DNA of 38,414 nucleotides from an uncultured Bacteroidales bacterium (GCA_902796035.1 CADBNR010000035.1:1-38414); one strand, 5' to 3'; positions 30,773-38,336 are shown, numbered from the stretch's first letter. Numbers and translations are program-made. Notes: a model not told the origin generated them from the letters alone.

Positions 30773-32515
30773 TTAAACGGCATAGTCGATCAGCGGAGCC
30801 GGGTTGAGGTATCCGATGTGGCCGGATTCCTTGCCGGAGTCGGCGGCAAGCTGCACGTCGATCAGGGCCGGTTTCTTGGAGGCGATGGCCTCGGTTAGAG
30901 CTTTCTTCAGGTCGGCCACGTTATCGACACGGTAACCGACCGCTCCGAAGCACTCCCCTATCAGGTTGTACTGCGCGTTGATGTCGAGCGTTGTGGGCGC
31001 GGGCGCGTCGCCTCCGCCCGGATTGACTCCGACACCGTTGTAGATGCCGCCGTTGTTGAACACCACGACGGTGACGGGCAGATTGAAACGGCAGATTGTA
31101 GCGAAATCCATGCCCGAGAAACCGAACGCGGAGTCACCCTCGATGGCCACGACGCTCTTGCCCGTGGCCACGGCGGCACCGACACACGAACCCATACCCA
31201 TGCCCATGATGGCCCATGTGGCGCAGTCCACGCGATGGCGCGGCAGCGACATGTCGATGGAATCGCGCGTGTCGTCAAGCGTATTGGCACCTTCGTTTAT
31301 AAGCACGATGTCGGGATTGGCCTCTAGTATCGGCTTGATCACGCTGAGAGCCGTCCAATGGTTCATGGGCATTGCCGAGGAGGCGTCCTCGAGGCGTTTG
31401 GCGAACTTGGCATTCTTCGCGGCGGTCTCGGCCTGCAGGCCGCTTACCCATGTCGGGTCGGCGGCGATGGTCTTGCCCTTAAGTCCGTCGAGAATCATCT
31501 GTAGCGACGTGCGCATGTCGCCCACCACCGGCGCGGCGATAGGCACGTTGCGGTCTATCTCCTCGGCGCAGGCGTCAAGCTGAATAAACTTGCCGGCGGG
31601 GTTCCACTTGCCGCGGCCGAAAGATAGCATCCAGTTCAGGCGCGCGCCGATCACTACGACCACATCCGCCTCCACCATGATGGTTGAGCGGCAGCTGATG
31701 GCGCTGAGCGGGCCGTTGTCGGGCAGCAGTCCCTTGGCCATCGACATGGGGTAATAAGGTATCTTGTACGTTTCTACCAGTTCCTTCACCAGATCCTCAA
31801 GGCCGGCGTAAGCGGCTCCCTTGCCCAGAAGGATGGCGGGCTTTTTGGCCGAGGTCAGCAGCTCGACGGCGCGTTTCACCGCGTCGGCGTTGGGTGCGAC
31901 AGTGGAATAGATGTCAACCGGGGTGTAGAACAGTTTCTCGGCGTCGGCGGCATCCATAATCTCGGCCAGAGCCGGAGTGGTCATGTCGATGTACACGCCG
32001 CCGGGACGGCCTGAGACGGCTGCGCGGTATGCGCGGGCCACTGCCGATGGAATATCCTTGGCATACGAACAGCGGAAGGCAGCCTTGACCAGAGGCCGCG
32101 CCGTGTTGAGCTGGTCCAATTCCTCGTATGTACCCATCTTCATGTCGACCATGGTCGGGTCGGTGGCGCCGGATATCTGAATCATCGGGTAGCAGTTCAC
32201 GGTGGCGTTGGCCGTGGCCGTCAGACCGTTCATGAATCCGAGCGACGACACGGTGAGAAGCACACCGGGACGGCGTGTCAGATAGCCGTAGGTCGCGGCG
32301 GCCATACCGGCCTGCTGCTCGAAACGGAAGCCGTAGAAGTTCATGCCTACTTTCTGCATGGCGTAGGCGGCCTCGGTGACGGGGATGCCCACAAGTCCGA
32401 ACACATCCATCAGACCCAGGCGGCGAAGACTCTCGGCAAGTATATACATACCCGTCACCTGCTCCGGAAACTTGGGAGTCGGCTTCGGATTGCAGTTACA
32501 TGTTGTGTTTCCCAT
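30773..32515 (-). CDS. oxc: Oxalyl-CoA decarboxylase
   Basis: This 580-residue thiamine-diphosphate enzyme converts oxalyl-CoA to formyl-CoA and CO2. The cofactor-activating glutamate is in FRFEQQAGMAAATYGYLT (Glu66). The central domain shows RPGGVYIDMTTPALAEIMDA and PAILLGKGAAYAGLE. The ThDP/Mg motif begins at EGDSAFGFSGMDFATI (Asp461) and ends FNNGGIYNGVG. Closeness to Oxalobacter and E. coli Oxc is supported by the CoA-transferase gene just upstream. The N-terminus has an unusual MGNTTCNCNPKPTPKFPEQV extension before the usual start of the domain. It is cytoplasmic. A heptamer inverted repeat in its 5' leader region could affect expression. Confidence 0.93.
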   Translation of the reverse strand: MGNTTCNCNPKPTPKFPEQVTGMYILAESLRRLGLMDVFGLVGIPVTEAAYAMQKVGMNFYGFRFEQQAGMAAATYGYLTRRPGVLLTVSSLGFMNGLTATANATVNCYPMIQISGATDPTMVDMKMGTYEELDQLNTARPLVKAAFRCSYAKDIPSAVARAYRAAVSGRPGGVYIDMTTPALAEIMDAADAEKLFYTPVDIYSTVAPNADAVKRAVELLTSAKKPAILLGKGAAYAGLEDLVKELVETYKIPYYPMSMAKGLLPDNGPLSAISCRSTIMVEADVVVVIGARLNWMLSFGRGKWNPAGKFIQLDACAEEIDRNVPIAAPVVGDMRTSLQMILDGLKGKTIAADPTWVSGLQAETAAKNAKFAKRLEDASSAMPMNHWTALSVIKPILEANPDIVLINEGANTLDDTRDSIDMSLPRHRVDCATWAIMGMGMGSCVGAAVATGKSVVAIEGDSAFGFSGMDFATICRFNLPVTVVVFNNGGIYNGVGVNPGGGDAPAPTTLDINAQYNLIGECFGAVGYRVDNVADLKKALTEAIASKKPALIDVQLAADSGKESGHIGYLNPAPLIDYAV

Positions 32516-32556
32516 AATCTTGAATTGTGTTAAAGGTGGAATCTATGCATTGTAAT

Positions 32557-32625
32557 CAGAAATTAGCAATCAGTAATTAGAAAATGCCAATTAAATGATT
32601 ACTAATTACTAATTGCTAATTACTG
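32557..32625. repeat. Heptamer tandem repeats in inverted arms between frc and oxc
   Basis: Left arm 32557-32583 is built of AATTAGC, AATCAGT, AATTAGA-type units. Right arm 32599-32625 is ACTAATT, ACTAATT, GCTAATT. The arms pair over about 27 bases with three mismatches and a 15-base loop, then TTTTTTTT follows on the plus strand. It fills the frc-oxc gap (123 bases), so on the mRNA it forms an AT-only hairpin between the two coding regions. Confidence 0.7.
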
Positions 32626-32638
32626 TTTTTTTTAGCAT

Positions 32639-33940
32639 TTACATCTTCCCGTCGGGCAGCGGAGCGGTGGTGCCGTTCTTGGCGAACTCGGCTATCTGGG
32701 CGTCGGTGTATCCGTATTCCTTCAGTACCTCGGCGGTGTTGCCGCCTAATGTCGGGCAGGGAGGATACGTAGGCTGGAAGTTGCTCATGGTGAAGGGCAC
32801 TCCGACGGTGACGAACTCGCCTACCTTGCCGGGCTGGTCTATCTTGACCAGTGTATTGCCGTCGTACAGCGACTGGTCGTCCATGATCTCCTTGGTGTTG
32901 AGCACCGGAGCCACGGGCACGCCTGCGGGAGCCAGCTTCTCGGTGACCTGATATTTGTCGAGGTCATTATCGAGAACCCATTTCTGAACGCGGGCTATCA
33001 GGGCGTCCTTGTGGCGGTCGCGGGCGTCGGCGGTGTTGAAGTCGGGATTGGTCAGCCAGTCCTGGAAACCGAATACCTCCACGGCCTTCTCGAAGTCCTT
33101 CTTACCGCGCTGGAAGATGATGTAAGCGTATGCGTTGGGGTCGGTCTCCCAGCCCTTGCACTTGTATGTCCAACCGAGCACGCCGCTACCCTCGGTATTA
33201 CCGGAACGAGGCACGTAGTCGGGGAACTTCTCGTTAGGATACTGCATGAACTGGGTCAGGTATCCTATCTTGTCGAGCGTGAGCTGGTCGCGCGTCTTGA
33301 TACGGCACAGGTTCAGACATGCGTTGTGCATGGACTGATATACGTACGTTCCCTCGCCGGTGTGTGTGCGCTGTATCAGGGCCGCAAGCAGACCGATGGC
33401 GAGGTGCATACCGGTATTGGAGTCGCCCAGGGCGGCGCCGGACTGTGTCGGGATGTTGTCGGGACCGCTGTACCAGCCGGTGGTGGAAGCGGCGGCTGCC
33501 GTAACCTGGGCCACAGGCTCGTAAGCCTTCAGGTTGGCGTAACGCGAGCTTACCGGGAAGCCCTTGATGGTGCCGTAGATGCAGCGGGGGTTCAGCTTGT
33601 GCACTTCCTCCCAGCTGAAGCCCAGTTTGTCCATGGCTCCCGGATGAAGGTTCTCGACGAATATGTCGGCGGTCTCGATCAGTTTGGTCAGTATGGCCTT
33701 GCCGTCGGGAGTGGCGGCGTCAAGAGTCAGCGACTTCTTGCCGCTGTTCAGCTGCAGGAAGTAATAGCTGGGGCAATCGGGGTCGAACTGGAGCTCGTTA
33801 CGGGTGGCGTCACCCGAGCCCGGACGCTCGATTTTGATGACTTCGGCTCCAAGCCATCCCAACAACTGTGTACATGACGGACCGGACTGTACGCTGGTGA
33901 AGTCTATCACCTTGATTCCTTGCAATGGTGCTGTGTTCAT
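32639..33940 (-). CDS. frc: Formyl-CoA:oxalate CoA-transferase
   Basis: This 433-residue class III CoA-transferase (CaiB/BaiF family) transfers CoA from formyl-CoA to oxalate, making oxalyl-CoA for Oxc and releasing formate. Family blocks are visible: LQGIKVIDFTSVQSGPSCTQ, LLGWLGAEVIKIERPGSGD and DIFVENLHPGAMDKLGFSWE. The catalytic aspartate is in LGDSNTGMHLAIG (Asp173, corresponding to Asp169 of the Oxalobacter enzyme). Length and the closely matching GDSN-GMH region favour Frc over carnitine or other CoA-transferases, and the oxc neighbour confirms it. It is the first gene of the oxalate module, 123 bases before oxc. No convincing TAnnTTTG promoter was found in the upstream gap. Confidence 0.93.
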   Translation of the reverse strand: MNTAPLQGIKVIDFTSVQSGPSCTQLLGWLGAEVIKIERPGSGDATRNELQFDPDCPSYYFLQLNSGKKSLTLDAATPDGKAILTKLIETADIFVENLHPGAMDKLGFSWEEVHKLNPRCIYGTIKGFPVSSRYANLKAYEPVAQVTAAAASTTGWYSGPDNIPTQSGAALGDSNTGMHLAIGLLAALIQRTHTGEGTYVYQSMHNACLNLCRIKTRDQLTLDKIGYLTQFMQYPNEKFPDYVPRSGNTEGSGVLGWTYKCKGWETDPNAYAYIIFQRGKKDFEKAVEVFGFQDWLTNPDFNTADARDRHKDALIARVQKWVLDNDLDKYQVTEKLAPAGVPVAPVLNTKEIMDDQSLYDGNTLVKIDQPGKVGEFVTVGVPFTMSNFQPTYPPCPTLGGNTAEVLKEYGYTDAQIAEFAKNGTTAPLPDGKM

Positions 33941-33992
33941 AGTATTCTAATTTTATTAAATTCGTGATGTATAACAGCTTATGTGTAATCGT

Positions 33993-34016
33993 GATGCGAA
34001 TCGCGCAATGCGCATC
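33993..34016. promoter_or_regulatory. Imperfect dyad upstream of frc, candidate operator
   Basis: GATGCG (33993-33998) and CGCATC (34011-34016) form the outer arms of a 24-base dyad with a GC-rich centre (AATCGCGCAATG), in an otherwise AT-rich gap 53-76 bases before the frc start. Position suits a regulator site or an mRNA hairpin. No known operator matches it. Confidence 0.35.
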
Positions 34017-34105
34017 GCATAATCCGCTATTCTTGAAATTTTTAAATTAGAACACCTATGAGTTAAAATAAGTTTGGACCCTCGGAAAAATAAGTTGTAT
34101 GGAAC

Positions 34106-34126
34106 AAAAAGGCGCCCCGAGGCGCC
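34106..34126 (-). terminator. Terminator of the thioesterase gene
   Basis: On the minus strand GGCGCC-TCGG-GGCGCC (34111-34126) is followed by TTTTTG. It lies about 140 bases after the thioesterase stop, beyond the AGGAG repeat, and separates that transcript from frc, which is on the same strand. Confidence 0.65.
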
Positions 34127-34150
34127 ACACATTACGCATTATCACTTTTA

Positions 34151-34267
34151 GACAGGAGAACAGGAGAAGCAGGAGATCCTGTTGTAATAATACTCTGAAA
34201 ATTTCTTCTGGCTAGAGAACAGGAGTCTAACCTGTGTTGTCTCTCCTGTTTCTCCTGTTCTCCTGTC
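34151..34267. repeat. AGGAG-rich inverted repeat, copy 2
   Basis: Left arm 34151-34175 and right arm 34243-34267 are complementary over 25 bases with one mismatch, and the right arm is identical to 29171-29195. A partial unit (GAGAACAGGAGT) sits at 34215-34226. On the minus strand the unit begins TAGACAGGAG, and its TAG is exactly the thioesterase stop codon. With copy 1 it brackets the DUF1573 and oxalate genes. Confidence 0.8.
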
Positions 34268-35049
34268 TACATTCTCGTGACACGGTCCAGGCGCGCAATG
34301 AGGCCCGGCTCGCCTGTCTCAAGGTTGTTGATGGAGAAATAGGAGGTGAGGTCGTGGTCGGCGCGCCACACCAAGGCATGCTGATCATAGCGCGACTCGT
34401 GCATGAAGGCCAGTTCCATGCGCTTGACACGCGTACGGTCGAAATCCTCCAGCGTGAGGCGGTTCAGCAGCAGCTCGATATACTTCACAGTATTTACATG
34501 CCGGTAAAAGTCGAGGTCGCAGTATTTGAACCTGTATTCGTATGCCGGCGCAGTTGCCACCACGGCGCCCTTCGGCGGCTCGCCGTCATGGTCAATGGGG
34601 AGCACCGGCACATGCTTGCCCTGGCGCGCTATGGGACAGCGGCCCGGCATGGGAAGATCCTCAGGTATCACTAAGTGGGACAGCCCGACTGACTGGCGCG
34701 TATTGTAGTCCAGCACCATCCACACAGCGCGCGAATAGCCCAACGGATTGCCATCCGAGTCCGACACCTGCACTATGCGCTCGGAGAAGTGGCGGTTGTA
34801 GCTTTCTATCCATGTGGTGAGGCTATATTCCTCGTTGACTTTGGGATAGCGTTCCATTTCGAGTGCCAGACGCGACAGCACCCAGCCGCAGCCACGGTCG
34901 GCCATGTCGGGATTGCCGATATGCAGCGCGTTGGCGTGCGCCGTGGATATGTCTATGATTCTGGACGTGAGCAGGGGCAGCGACAGCTCGGCCTCGGCAT
35001 TGGTCTCGCCGGCCGACAGAAAGTATCTTTGAGTCAATTGTGGTGTCAT
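34267..35049 (-). CDS. Acyl-ACP thioesterase
   Basis: This 260-residue protein is built of two hot-dog domains, as in bacterial acyl-ACP thioesterases (FatA/B-like family): N-terminal DRGCGWVLSRLALEMERYPK and YSLTTWIESYNRHFSERIVQ, C-terminal DLDFYRHVNTVKYIELLLN with the conserved His/Asn region. It hydrolyses acyl-ACP to free fatty acid, ending chain elongation. Cytoplasmic. The stop codon comes from the first bases of the AGGAG repeat, so the last residues (DRVTRM) may have been set by that repeat. The start lies inside a large dyad shared with the divergent dGTPase gene, predicting a leaderless transcript. Confidence 0.85.
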   Translation of the reverse strand: MTPQLTQRYFLSAGETNAEAELSLPLLTSRIIDISTAHANALHIGNPDMADRGCGWVLSRLALEMERYPKVNEEYSLTTWIESYNRHFSERIVQVSDSDGNPLGYSRAVWMVLDYNTRQSVGLSHLVIPEDLPMPGRCPIARQGKHVPVLPIDHDGEPPKGAVVATAPAYEYRFKYCDLDFYRHVNTVKYIELLLNRLTLEDFDRTRVKRMELAFMHESRYDQHALVWRADHDLTSYFSINNLETGEPGLIARLDRVTRM

Positions 35050-35088
35050 GGTGCAAAGTTACAAATTTTTGAGTAACTTTGCACCATG
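35047..35088. promoter_or_regulatory. Mirror-image divergent leaderless promoter
   Basis: CATGGTGCAAAGTTAC (35047-35062) is perfectly complementary to GTAACTTTGCACCATG (35073-35088) around a 10-base AT-rich centre. Each arm contains a -7 box TAACTTTG (35074-35081 plus; 35054-35061 minus), four bases, and the ATG of a gene: thioesterase on minus, dGTPase on plus. Both transcripts should start at or near their ATG. No clear -33 TTTG is present on either side. Confidence 0.8.
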
Positions 35089-36423
35089 AGTACAGAAAAA
35101 GCGCCGATGCGCTGGGACCGGCTGATAAGCGACCGGCGGCTGGGCATGGAGGAATACCACGACGAGCGGGTGCATACCCGTTCGGACTTTCAGCGTGACT
35201 ACGACCGACTGATCTTCTCGTCGCCGTTCCGGCGGCTGCAGAACAAGACGCAGGTGTTCCCCCTGCCGGGCAGCATCTTTGTCCATAACCGTCTGACCCA
35301 TTCGCTGGAGGTCAGCTCCGTGGGCCGCTCCCTGGGCCACGAGATAGCACTTGGCCTGCGCGAACGGCACGGCGACTGCTACGGCATATTCGACAACATA
35401 CGCGACATCGTGGCCGCGGCGTGTCTGTGCCACGACCTGGGCAATCCCCCGTTCGGTCATTCGGGCGAAAAGACTATCTCCACCTTCTTCAGCGAGGGAC
35501 CGGGGCTGGAGTTCCGCCCTCTCCTCTCCGACCGCGAATGGGCCGACCTGATTCATTTCGAGGGGAACGCCAATTCGTTTCGGCTGCTGACCCATCAGTT
35601 CGTGGGACGGCGCAACGGCGGCATGACCATGACATACAGCACATTGGCGTCGGTGGTGAAGTATCCCTACACCTCGCTTCATGCGGGTGCGAAGGGTAAG
35701 TTCGGTTTCTTCGAAAGCGAGGATGAGATATATCGCCGCGTGGCCGACTGGCTCGGCATCCCGGAGAAGGAGCCGGGGCTGTTCGCGCGCCATCCGTTGG
35801 TGTACATGATGGAGGCGGCCGACGACATATGCTATCAGATAATGGATATAGAGGACGCGCACAAGCTGCGAATACTCTCCACGCCCGAGGTGACCGACCT
35901 GCTGTTGGGATTCTTCGGCGACACGCAGCGCGCACGCCTGGAAAACGGCATGAAGCGTCTGGACGATCCGAACGAGAAGATAGCCTATCTGCGTTCGGTT
36001 GTGATTGGCGCACTGGTCAGCGACTCGGCCCGCGTGTTCCTGCAGAACGAGGGCACTATACTGCAAGGCGAGTTCCTGGGACAGTTGCTGAACCACATCA
36101 CGCCTGAGCTTCAGGCAGCTTACGCCCGTTGTTCGGACACGGCATGGAAGCGAATATACTGTGCCCGCGAGGTTGTTGACATCGAGATAGCCGGCAACCG
36201 CATCATAACCTACCTGATGAACGCATTAGTGGAGGCCGTGATGCACCCGGAGCGCAACGCCTCGCGCCTGTTGCTGAACATCATACCGGGTCAGTACGAC
36301 ACGCGCAACGAGTCGCCCTACACGCGCCTGCAGTCTGTATTGGATCACGTCAGCGGCATGACCGACGTCTACGCCCTCGACCTCTACCGCAAACTGAACG
36401 GACATTCCCTGCCCGCTGTTTAA
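35086..36423 (+). CDS. dgt: dGTP triphosphohydrolase (dGTPase, HD family)
   Basis: This 445-residue cytoplasmic protein has the HD-domain metal site: His72 in NRLTHSLEVSSVGRSLG and His116-Asp117 in AACLCHDLGNPPFGHSGE. Upstream, RTRSDFQRDYDRLIFSSPFRRLQNKTQVFPL-like sequence (about 30-61) is the dGTPase entry motif. A later YMMEAADDICYQIMDIEDAH supplies the distal aspartate. It hydrolyses dGTP (or other dNTPs) to the nucleoside and triphosphate and so controls dNTP pools, sometimes also limiting phage. ATG at 35086 lies at the edge of the shared dyad, with a -7 box ending four bases before it. Length and motifs are complete. Confidence 0.9.
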   Translation: MSTEKAPMRWDRLISDRRLGMEEYHDERVHTRSDFQRDYDRLIFSSPFRRLQNKTQVFPLPGSIFVHNRLTHSLEVSSVGRSLGHEIALGLRERHGDCYGIFDNIRDIVAAACLCHDLGNPPFGHSGEKTISTFFSEGPGLEFRPLLSDREWADLIHFEGNANSFRLLTHQFVGRRNGGMTMTYSTLASVVKYPYTSLHAGAKGKFGFFESEDEIYRRVADWLGIPEKEPGLFARHPLVYMMEAADDICYQIMDIEDAHKLRILSTPEVTDLLLGFFGDTQRARLENGMKRLDDPNEKIAYLRSVVIGALVSDSARVFLQNEGTILQGEFLGQLLNHITPELQAAYARCSDTAWKRIYCAREVVDIEIAGNRIITYLMNALVEAVMHPERNASRLLLNIIPGQYDTRNESPYTRLQSVLDHVSGMTDVYALDLYRKLNGHSLPAV

Positions 36424-36427
36424 TCAA

Positions 36428-36472
36428 TAGCTAAAATAGTTACAATAGCTACAATAGCTAAAATAGCTACAA
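36428..36472. repeat. Five-unit TAGCTA-N3 nonamer array
   Basis: Five contiguous 9-base units follow the dGTPase stop: TAGCTAAAA, TAGTTACAA, TAGCTACAA, TAGCTAAAA, TAGCTACAA. The unit matches the array at 24162-24198. It ends 19 bases before the next ATG, so it fills most of the leader of the TPM-domain gene. Confidence 0.8.
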
Positions 36473-36490
36473 AAAAGACCCTACAAAATC

Positions 36491-37762
36491 ATGCTGATTA
36501 TGAAAAGGCTGTCAATATTATTTTTACTGATATATTATCTTGTTCCCATGGAGGCCCGGGTGTACGAGCCGGATCAGATGGTGAACCCTAATGTGGCCGA
36601 CCGCTACAAGTTCGTATGCGACCCGGCACATCTGCTGGACGCCACCACGACCGACAGCGTGAACCGCCGCCTGTACGACCTGCGCCGGACCACCACCTGC
36701 GAAGTGGCCGTGATAGTGGTGCCGAGCATAGGCGACACTCCCATAGAGGACTGGTGCGAGCAGGTGTTCACACGCTGGGGCATAGGCAAGGGCGACAAGG
36801 ACAACGGCGCGCTGCTGCTCATAGCCGTGGACGACCACAAGACACGCATACAGACCGGCTACGGCGTGGAGGGCGTGCTGACCGACATAGCCTGCAACAA
36901 CATCATAGGCGAAACCATTGTCCCCAATATGCGCGAAAACCGTCTCGATGCTGCCGTCGACCAGTCGACGCAGCTGATCAGCGACGCGCTGACCGACCCG
37001 GCCGTGGCCGAGGAACTGCGCTCGTCGCAGGCCGACAACTACAGTGGCAGCGTCTCCACGCTGGACAAGGAGGTGATTTGGGAGTTCGTCCGGATTGTGG
37101 CCGGATTCGTATTTCTGCTTGCGTTGGCGCTGTTTGCCTACGACCTGTGGAGCCTGCGCCGCAAAAACGGTTATGACAAGGCCCGCACATGGCGTGGCCA
37201 TCTCATGACTTTCGCCATCTGCGGCATCCTGTCGTTGGGCACCGGCATAATATTCTGGCTGCTGGCGCTGTGGCTGTACCGTTCCAACCGCAACAGGCGC
37301 CTGAAGTGTCCTACATGCGGCTCGAAGATGAATCGCCTGAACGAGGAGGAGGACAACAACTATCTGAGCGACTCGCAGGACTTCGAGGAACAGCTCAAGA
37401 CCGTAGACTACGACGTATGGGTATGCCCCACATGCGGCACCATCGAACGATTCCCATACGCCGAGAAGCAGACCAAATACAGCAAGTGTCCGGCATGCGG
37501 CACAGTGGCTATGCGTCTGGTGAAGGATATCATAACCCGTCCGGCCACGACGCGCCATGACGGCGAGGGCGTGAAGATATACGAATGCGAGTTCTGTCAC
37601 CATCAGGAGCATAGGAAATACCGCATACCTAAGAAGGATGATAGCGGACTCGCTGCGGCGGCCATCCTTGGCGCAGCAGCCGGTAGAGGAGGCGGTGGCG
37701 GATTCGGCGGTGGCTTCGGAGGCGGTTCCACAGGCGGTGGCGGAGCCTCCGGAAGCTGGTAA
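36491..37762 (+). CDS. TPM-domain (YgcG-like) membrane protein with zinc ribbons
   Basis: This 423-residue protein has an N-terminal signal (MKRLSILFLLIYYLVPMEA; the second ATG at 36500 is also a plausible start). The TPM domain spans about 45-175 (TTTCEVAVIVVPSIGDTPIE, FTRWGIGKGDKDNGALLLIA, TRIQTGYGVEGVLTD). Two membrane spans follow near 197-217 and 235-262. Beyond them come repeated CxxC pairs (CPTCGSKM, CPTCGTIERF, CPACGTVA, CEFCHHQEH) that should bind zinc. The glycine-rich end (GGGGFGGGFGGGSTGGGG, ASGSW) is common in TPM proteins. TPM domains are linked to membrane-protein repair or phosphatase activity; the role here is not known. Confidence 0.8.
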   Translation: MLIMKRLSILFLLIYYLVPMEARVYEPDQMVNPNVADRYKFVCDPAHLLDATTTDSVNRRLYDLRRTTTCEVAVIVVPSIGDTPIEDWCEQVFTRWGIGKGDKDNGALLLIAVDDHKTRIQTGYGVEGVLTDIACNNIIGETIVPNMRENRLDAAVDQSTQLISDALTDPAVAEELRSSQADNYSGSVSTLDKEVIWEFVRIVAGFVFLLALALFAYDLWSLRRKNGYDKARTWRGHLMTFAICGILSLGTGIIFWLLALWLYRSNRNRRLKCPTCGSKMNRLNEEEDNNYLSDSQDFEEQLKTVDYDVWVCPTCGTIERFPYAEKQTKYSKCPACGTVAMRLVKDIITRPATTRHDGEGVKIYECEFCHHQEHRKYRIPKKDDSGLAAAAILGAAAGRGGGGGFGGGFGGGSTGGGGASGSW

Positions 37763-37884
37763 AGGGAAGTTAAAGGTGTTAAAGTATCTCAATTGGGATA
37801 AGGTCTGAATGATTTTGGCGTTTGGTTTGTGATGAATGCAACAAAATACTAATTGCAACAAATAACCCGACACAAACCGAAACA

Positions 37885-38328
37885 ATGAAGAAACTGATCA
37901 CACTGCTGACCCTGATGATGATAAGCATCAGCGCATGGGCATTCCCCTTCGACAAGTACACCATCGACCGCAAGGAACTGCCCGAGGAGGCCCAGACATT
38001 CCTGAACACCCACTTCGGAAAAGCGAAAGTGAGCATGATCAAGGTCGACAAGAAACTGCTGCGCAAGCCCGACTACGAGGTGAAACTGACGAACGGTACC
38101 GAGATAGAGTTCAACAGCCGTGGCAAATGGACCGAAGTAGACTGCAAGAAGAAAGAGGTTCCCTCGGCCATCCTTCCCTCGGCAATACGTCGCCACGTGA
38201 CAAAGAAATATCCCGGTCTGGCGGTAGTCAAGATCGAAAAGACCACCAAGGGCTACGAAGTAGACCTGTCGGACAACACCGGTCTGCGCTACGACCTGCT
38301 CGGCAGCTTCAAGGGCGTGATGGACTAA
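37885..38328 (+). CDS. PepSY-like (DUF2874-type) secreted protein
   Basis: ATG at 37885 begins a signal peptide (MKKLITLLTLMMISISAWA); the open frame back to 37822 adds non-signal residues. The 147-residue protein contains two PepSY-like repeats. The first is LPEEAQTFLNTHFGKAKVSM, then YEVKLTNGTEIEFNSRGKWT. The second is LPSAIRRHVTKKYPGLAVVK, then YEVDLSDNTGLRYDLLGSFK. Such periplasmic proteins are common in Bacteroidetes; the module is thought to bind or inhibit a partner, but function is unproven. It lies 122 bases after the TPM gene, whose leader holds no clear promoter match, so co-transcription is possible. Confidence 0.8.
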   Translation: MKKLITLLTLMMISISAWAFPFDKYTIDRKELPEEAQTFLNTHFGKAKVSMIKVDKKLLRKPDYEVKLTNGTEIEFNSRGKWTEVDCKKKEVPSAILPSAIRRHVTKKYPGLAVVKIEKTTKGYEVDLSDNTGLRYDLLGSFKGVMD

Positions 38329-38336
38329 GAGCTTGT

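Noticed and set aside
35059-36096. Long minus-strand ORF (345 codons) opposite dGTPase
   Set aside because: Antisense shadow; the HD-domain protein on the plus strand is complete.
36428-36472. CRISPR-like array
   Set aside because: Units are 9 bases and contiguous with no unique spacers; it is a simple tandem repeat.
36524-37885. Long minus-strand ORF (453 codons) opposite the TPM gene
   Set aside because: Antisense shadow; Gly/Ser codons on one strand create Ala/Thr runs on the other.
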